NCBI RefSeq assembly: GCF_032854445.1
Contig: NC_088302.1
Span: 47,652,521 to 47,716,520, forward strand
From: Liolophura sinensis
Lineage: Eukaryota; Mollusca; Polyplacophora; Chitonida; Chitonidae
Direction: 5' to 3'
DNA length: 64,000 nucleotides
In this document: positions 39,505 through 48,100 of the stretch, piece by piece
Layout: every line of letters starts with the position of its first letter
Numbering within the stretch: the stretch's first letter is position 1
Program-made: the position numbers and the translations under genes
The notes under the pieces: model-generated
Told to the model about the DNA's origin: nothing
Seen by the model: the letters and a program-made list of their open reading frames with translations, nothing else
The model's database searches: none

Positions 39505-42069
39505 CTGCCCAAAGGCGCTACCCGGCTGACACGTCCAACTGTGTGGACGGCCAGTCAGGTACTGCACTGTGTGCTCAACCCCTTCACTGATCAATGAACA
39601 GTGGCCAATAAACTTCGTGCAAGAGTGCACCAATTTGCTGCCTGTTATTCACAAAAGCCTTTGTGTGTGTGCCCTGCTAGCCCGGGATGAATGGCGCTCG
39701 ACCGGCCAAGCTGACCTTGTTCACTGTCCTATGCTGTAACCTGTATAGGCCTCCAACACAGGCCACGACAACTGGTGCCGGAGCCAAGCCGCGTGGGATG
39801 GCCCACCGGCCACGCTGGCCAAACACCAAAACGTCAAAAAACTAGTCAAAAATATAGAATTTCTGACTACAAAGTATATCAATGGATAGCTCGTGACAAG
39901 AGAAATCTGTGAGTATCACAAACACACAAGAAATCACTGGAAATCCAGAGAAATGAAGTCTGACAGATGGAGCGATCTGACAACACGTCCGACCTCCAAA
40001 GTTCTATCTATCTATCTATCAACATCTATCTATCTATCTTTTTTTTTTTTTTTTTTTTTTTTTTTGTACGCCACAGCAATCTAGGCTGTGGGAAAACAGA
40101 ACCAAGTCTGTCCGCGGTATGTAAAACATACCTACATCCTTACTGACAGGACCAGCCCATCATTATATGACTAAAACGTCACAACCGGCAGACAGATAGA
40201 GCCAGGACAGACACAAGAAACAAATATCCATTAAAATTTACAGTAAAACTTCCGCCTCAGAATAGGCGGAACTGCTGAAAACGTGAAGTCATGACACCAG
40301 GTCACGAACAATTGCCAGATTAAAATTGGACAACGGGCCTGCCGTTCCGCAGAACACAAAGAATAGAATTGCGACACCAGGTGGTCTTGAATGTCGTCAA
40401 CTTTCCCAGCCTGCGATGCCGTTCAAAATCAGTCAGCAAGTGGTACTGCAGGTCCCTGTGGAAAAGGCTGGGCACCACCTTAAGATGGTCGATCACGTGA
40501 TTGTGTGCTACCACGTAGCACCGATGCCTCCAAATTGACCAGATACAAAGAAACACCTGATCTCTGACGACCGGTTTCAATGAAGAAGGCACTTGTCTCA
40601 AGTCGCCCCACAACACATCTTCCAGGCTGAACGAGAACCCTCGTCCAAGGACGCGCCCAATCGTCCGTTCCAACATCTGCCACATGCTGGACGCAACCGG
40701 GCAATGCCACACAAGGTGTTCTACGGTCTCGTCTTGAGACGAGCACAAAGGACAGTCGGCAGATACAGACAGTCCTGCTCGGACTAACTTATGCCCGACC
40801 CACCACTGTCTGTGCCACAGCAGCCAAACAGCCTCCTTAGCTCGGTTGTCTACCCCAGACTTCCAGAGCGATAAAAACAAGTTCCTCCAGGACGATGACT
40901 CATTTATATCTTGTTTTGCAATTGGCTGTGAAAAGGTAAATGATTGACTCCACAAGTCTTGTGAAGAGTCCTGCTCGGGAGACTGACCGGTCGAGCTGTA
41001 CGGAACCAACGGTTCAGTGAAACTCAACGATACTTCCTCCTGTTTGACCTGGCTAGATACTGATGAAGTACCATTATCTACATTGTTGTCCACATCATTT
41101 TCCTCCTCTTTACCCTCTTCATTCCTACCACCCTCCTGCCCGTCCTTACCATTATCCATAGCATCTTTATCATTCCCGTCCTCTGCCTCATTCACCTCAT
41201 TTTTATCATCATTACCCACTACATCATTGCTACTCTCCTGTCCACCATCCGTATCCCCATTCACCATTTCACAATCATCCTCAGCCTCATTACTATCATC
41301 CGTGTCATCATCACTGTCATCCTTTCCGTCATTATCTCCCTGCTCATTGTCATGATCATCATTATTCATATCCTCGTCGTCCTTATTACCATTATGATCC
41401 ATCGCAACTGCGATGTCATCTTCATCTCCACTACTTGTCCCATTGTCGCTACTCTCAGTGTCCAGATCTTGAGGACAATTCTTTTGGAAATGACCTTCTT
41501 GCTTGCAAATCAAACATTTGTTTTTCAGTGGGCAGTCATTTTTTAGGTGGTCTGTCGCCTGGCACAGGTGACAAGCTCGCACCTGCCCTCTGTACCAGAC
41601 TGGTAACCGAAAAGATGCTCCCACCCATATGGCTTCAGGAATGGTGGACGAAATGTTGCTCATCCATACTCTCCTAACCCCATTTTGCAAGGTTCTGTCG
41701 AATAGGTAGCATTCTCGTTCAACAGAGTGCACCGTTCCAAACTGTTTAAGAACAGCCCCTATCCGTTCATCCGGAATCTCATAGGGGCTCTTCACCTTAA
41801 CCAAAGTTCTGGATTGCTCAACTTCATAAACCGGACAGTTTACTCCATTAAGCACCAGATCTTCATTAAGCAGTTTTTGCTTGACCTCCTCATTGGCAAC
41901 AGTGACATTCCACAGATCCCCAGTAACGTGGACCAAACCCCTCAACACTTTGGGTCCGCTGCCGATGCGTTCCTGCAACCCATGATAAACGTCAATGGCT
42001 TTTACATTGCCTTTAATTCGCAATTTAAGGCTAAGAGGCCTTTTAATGCGGAAAGCCATTCTGTTGGTT

Positions 42070-42106
<37 letters not shown>

Positions 42107-45100
42107 CTGCCCAAAGGCGCTACCCGGCTGACACGTCCAACTGTGTGGACGGCCAGTCAGGTACTGCACTACGTGCTCAACCCCTTCACTGATCAATGAA
42201 CAGTGGCCAATGAACTTCGTGCAAGAGTGCACCAATTTGCTGCCTGTTATTGACACAAGCCTTTGTGTGCCCTGCTAGCCCGGGATGAATGGAGCTCGAC
42301 CGGGCAAGCTGACCTTGTACACTGTCCTGTGCTGTAACCTGTATAGGTCTCCAACACAGGCCACGACAACTGGTGCCGGAGCCAAGCCGCGCGGGCTGGC
42401 CCACCGGCCACGCTGGCCAAACAGCAAAACGTCAAAAAACTAGTCAAAAATATAGAATTTCTGACTACAAAGTATATCAATGGATAGCTCGTGACAAGAG
42501 AAATCTGTGAGTATCACAAACACACAAGAAATCACTGGAAATCCAGAGAAATGAAGTCTGACAGATGGAGCGATCTGACAACACGTCTGACCTCCAAAGC
42601 TCTATCTATCTATCTATCAACATCTATCTATCTATCAACATCTATCTATCTATCTATCAACATCTATCTATCTATCAACATCTATCTATCTATCAACATC
42701 TATCTATCTATCTATCAACATCTATCTATCTATCTATCAACATCTATCTATCTATCAACATCTATCTATCTAGAGCTTTGAATACTGTGTACTACTGTAA
42801 TTGATCTACTAGTGTCATACAACTAAAGCATCTCCCACAGTACCACTACAAAACCTACCTGATAGAATCAGCAACAGGTGACAAACTCTCAAGTTTGACA
42901 GGATCTGGTGTCAGCAGCAAAGATGTTTCTGATGGAAGTCTGAAAACTGAAGACACCTTCTCTCGTTTTGTGCCCTTTTCATTCGTCGTTGCTTTTGCAG
43001 TGGATTTTCTTAGCCCCTTTTCACTACCAGCAGACTTAACTGCCCTTCCATTCTGAAGAGACTGGATTCCCCTGTCTTTTTCAAACAGCACCCTTTTGGA
43101 ATTAAAGCCCACATCTCTGTCTTTAACTGCTTCTTTCAGTTTCTGGAGGGCACCTTGTCTTGAGAGCTGAGAACCTGTGTTACAGGCCACTGATGCTGAT
43201 GTCCTTGATGCACTCAACATATCATGCTCAGCTGAAGATTTGGAACGTTTTTTACCTTTTTTTGAATTTCTCTCCAATTCATTTCGCTCAACTTTCCTTT
43301 TACAGCCTTTGGAGGATGTACAAGCATCCAAGTCAGTACAGGAAATGTCCGCTCTCCACGTTGCCTCGGAGGCTGTGGATAACTCTGCGAGTGAATAATT
43401 ATCACCATCAAGTCTCTCTGCGTGCTTTCCTCTTGTTGGAGAGCAAACTTTATCGTGTGTCACTTTGTTGTTCAAGCGAGTTGTCACATATCCACAGAAT
43501 TCACAGGTGTATGATGGACTCGGTGGCAAACTTTCACACTCAGTCTTCTCCACCAAATTTTGGCCGTGCACAAAAGCTTCTGACACATGCCTGTTACATG
43601 TGCCATTGTTCATTGTTTGTCTCTCCTCTCCTTTCTCTGATCCACAACTGACAATTAAAGCCTTGCATGAACCACAGTTACCTCCCCTTGACTGCAGTTC
43701 TGATGCATCAGAGTGGTTGCCATTCAGAGACCCTGGAACTTGGGTTTCCTCTTTGTGTGGCCAATCAGCGGGTTTAGGGGATGTCGGTGGGCTTCCCGCC
43801 TCTGATACGCCCACAATCTCCAGGGCTTCATCAAGCGCTTTGCGGAACGCTTTACTGTTCCTAGACTTCAGACCTAAAAAGAGGTATCTCCATTACACAC
43901 CATCACATGTAGATAATAGCACAGAGCACTGGAAATAATCAGCAACTTTTGCACAACACCATTTCTACTCAGCATCGCTACAGATATTTCAAAACAAAAA
44001 AAAAAAGGAATTTATGACTTTTCATGACCAAGTGTCACTAATAATTCCTAACTATTACCATTGTCCATATGAAACCTGTATTGCACTACCAACCATGTAC
44101 TCTAGCTCAGATTTTTTTTTTTTACCGTGGAGTTTTACAGAGCCAGAGAATCATTTGTGGCAACATGGCTATATAATTTCATGTAAGTTGTAAGACAATA
44201 AACAATTTTGTCAACCAGGACAGAAAAGAAAAATTCCACTTACCTACAGCCTGGTACTGTTGCCTCAGAGGACACAGGAAAGGTTGGATATTCTTCACAT
44301 TGTTAACTGGCTCACTGAAACAAACAAATTCTAACCTGAGTAACCGCCCAAAGGCTTTGACAGAATTTAGGTAAGTAATTTGAATTTTAGTAATACAAAG
44401 TACAAAATGATGCACACAAGGAAATCCTGTGCACATGCCCAGGACAATGTGCTTGTGTAAACTGAGACAGCCTGAAAATGTGCGGGTGAAAGTATTATCA
44501 ATATGGCTAGTTCACTTTCGCCTGTACTTTCCAATGCACTCTGATATGGAACTTGATTTGTTCAACAATATGCAAGTTTTTGTCAGTTTACCAACAGTCT
44601 AGTTATGGGAGCTAACAATTTAGTTTCTGAAAATTCACACTCCTTTCAAAATGTAAGAGACTTTGTGAAGTTCATGGTTTCACTCAATAAATCATAATCC
44701 TACATAATTAGGGCGTTTAAGAAGAACAGTTTTAAACTAACACCAAGAGAGCTCCTTGTGGGTCGTAACTACACATGCTGAAGTTTCCAATTTCATTTAG
44801 TCATGTGAATGTTTCTGGTCAGGGATGACCTTTATTGACACATAATAAACATAGCTTATTGCTATGACATGCTTCTCTAAGACTGAAAATGAGAAAAAAT
44901 ATCAATACTCTCAATATAGGCACTATGAAAAGTAATACCCACACAGATTATTATTTTTTTTTCATAACTGCACACGAGTCCGATGTCGCTTTGATTTATC
45001 TATATGATTGGTGTTTTACGCCATACTCAAAAAATTTCACTTAAACGACAGCGGCCGACAAAAACCACTACCTGCCGGTTGCTGGCAGACCTTTCCACGT

Positions 45101-48100
45101 TTGGTCGGAGAGGAAGCCAGCATGAGCCGGACTTGAACTCATTGGTGAAATGCTCCTGGGTCATTGCACTGCGCCAGCGTACTAACCAACTGAGCCATGG
45201 CAGACCCATACGTCGCTTTGAAGAAATCTACATGTTTCGGCTTTACAATATACAGACTGGTTCAGATATATTTTATTTTGATTCATTTATTTATTTGATT
45301 GGTGTTTTACGCCGTACTCAGGAATATTTCACTTATATGACGGCGGCCAGCATTATGGTGGGTGGAAACCCACGACCATCCGCAGGTTGCTGAAAGACCT
45401 TCCCACGTACGGTCAGAGAGGAAGCCAGCATGAGCCGGACTTGAACTCACAGCGGCCGCATTGGTGAGAGACCCCTGGGTCATTGCGCTGCGTTAGTGCG
45501 CTAACCAACTGAGCCACGGAGGCCCCTATTTTATTTTGAATCCAAGTACTCTTATCTATGCCAAAATGAATGAAAATGTGCGTGTACAACACTTAGTGAC
45601 TTCTTCTGACGTCACTCAATAGCACAGTTGTCACACCTTTGTGGTTTACCACAGAACAGGTGTCCAAATAAAACACTTTGGTGCATGATCCCACCCGGAT
45701 TTACAAAAAGGCTACACCGGTTATTAAACATAAATGGGTGCACTGGCTGGCTAAAAGATGGGTGCATACATGAACGGGTACCCATGCACCAGCCCTTAAT
45801 TTCAAGCCTAACAGGAAATTGTGCACCAAAATAGTAATTAACGGGAAAAAATTGAATAAAAGTCACTTACTCTTATGAGCGTTTTATAAACAGATGACAA
45901 GGTCTTTTATGTCAGAAAGCAACATCAAACTCAACCAAAATAGTTACCATATACATGTATAATATAACACGTCTGGTTGGTTCCGACAGTATGGGATATT
46001 GTGTATCAGACCTTCGTTTTTGTCTTTGCATGACGACGGGCATGTGTGAACTGTGTCTAATCAAAGTTCTCATTCCACAGATTCCTGAGGGATATTACAT
46101 GTACTTTGGGTTTGTCACTGTAGGTTCACTTTGTGGGACTTCAAATCAAGCTTGAAAACCCGCCTGATCCATGTATAGAAAATATTTTCATTGGTCATCT
46201 GTCTGCTTGCCATACCTGCTCCAGCTAGCGTCTGATTTTGACAAAAAAGTTGTGTGCAGGTTTATTTTGTGTAATTCATCAAATTTGAACACCAGCTTCC
46301 TCCATGCATAATCTTATCATACTTAGTGCGGGTTATAAACGGCCTATATATTCTCATTCCGTTGACTGTCTTGACTGAGTGGGTGCTTGGGGTTTAACGT
46401 CGTACTTAACATTTTTCCTGTCATATGACAAGGAAGGACTCCTTAGAGTGTATGTAATGTGCCTACTTGTTGCAGGATGGATTTTCACAGCTCTTTAATC
46501 TGGTGCTGCTTCACTGAGACAACTTGCCAAATGCAAGTTTCCGCACCTCCCAAGCCATTATACTGATACGAGTCAACCAGTCACACTATCCCCTCCATGC
46601 TTAACACCAAGGGAAGAAGTTACAACTTCCTCTTTTTTAAGGTCTTAGGTGTGACCACACCTAGGATTACCCTACAGTAAATCTACCATCCCCGAAAATG
46701 ACGCTCTACCAACTGTGTTATCAGGGCCGGGCCATCTGTCTTGAAGACAAAATGAAGTATAATGTAAAACCAGATGTCAAAACTCATGTCACACCATGCA
46801 GATGTCATTTACTAGATATTATAAATGGAAAATGAAAATGAACTTGAGCAAATACTAAAACTGAAGAATGTATGTATGCATATCTTTCCCGCTGTGTTAT
46901 TTTATCATTGGTATGCAAGTATGTATGTATGCAAGTATGTATATATGCTTTGGGCTTTACGTCATGCACTGTACATAATAATTTTTGAGTCATATGACAA
47001 GGAGTCATCATTAAGTGTGTGTACATATACTGTGTCCTCTTGTGGCAGGGCAATCCCATACTGCCTAATTGCTACTGTCACTAAGTATCTTGCTGATGAT
47101 ACCAGACAGGACACCTCATCTGGTCACATTATTCTGACACCGGGCCAACCAGTCTCATTTCCTTGCTCCAACCACCCAATGCTGACTGCCAAGCGAGACA
47201 GCAACAATTACCATTTTTAAAGTCTTTGGTATCATCCGACTTGGGTTTGATCCCAGGCATCCAGAGGTCGAGGCACACGCCCTTATCATTATACCATCAA
47301 AGCGGTCTATTCTATCATTGATAATCATATTCACGGTGACAAGTTTCTCTTCCAAAAATCTTAACCAAAAGCTTTACATAGCTATAGCTACTCACTATGA
47401 ATATTCATCCAGGTACTTCACACATGTGATGCTTGGCAGTGGTCTCCCCTTGGCCCTGGGCCAAAGTTCTCTGTCCAAAACCTGCAGTGTACAAAAATAT
47501 ACCAACATACATGTACAAAGTATTCAATATTGTTGAACCTTTGAAACTTGAAATGCTTGGCTCTGTCTGATAGCATTGGGATAAGGCTGTGTTTCTGTGA
47601 ATATGCAATTGTGTTTGCGTTACTTCATGAGATTAGTTGACCCATCATTGGTGTTTGCACGGCTCATGTGTTGACAACTACCATTCCATCAACTGTCAAT
47701 CCACCCCGGCAATGCATCCTTGTCTGATGCATTCAACTTGGGATATGTTCCATTTTCTCTGCATTCTGTGAAAACACTCCTGTGTAAATGTAATTCCCAT
47801 TCTCAAAAGTAGTAAATCAGCTGAAATCGCAAATGCCATAGCATGTCCGTGAAAAGACATTATTAATGGGCAACATGTAAAGTCTAAAACAATGGATAAA
47901 AGCTAAAAGCATAAATGTTACACACTACACATTACAGATTATGATAAAGGACCTAAACTTTCTCCCTTAACGTCATTTTCAGACACAAAATAAATTATCC
48001 TAATTTGGTGCTGAAACTTACATTTTTTGGTGGGGGGGGGGGGGGGCATTCTGAAATATATTTTCCAGTAGGATACTGTCCTCCTCTTTATCAGGAGTAA

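Larger units (their letters stand above)
33892..40002 (-). mobile_element. Non-LTR retrotransposon (L1/Tx1-type), near full length, copy 1
   Basis: From 5' to 3' on the - strand: a 5' leader (40002-39503), a 50-base T tract, ORF1, a 7-base gap, ORF2, a 3' leader of about 250 bases, and a poly(A) tail (seen as T run 33892-33917). Both ends abut the TCTA microsatellite. ORF1 has CCHC knuckles; ORF2 has an AP endonuclease and a reverse transcriptase. The RT wording (NWRPISLLCADYKI, YADDASLF) fits the L1/Tx1 group. It is inserted on the same strand as the PWWP gene, in its intron 4. ORF2 carries one frameshift. Confidence 0.9.

Noticed and set aside
42491-42804. ISIYLSIN-type repetitive frames
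   Set aside because: Translation of the TCTA microsatellite.
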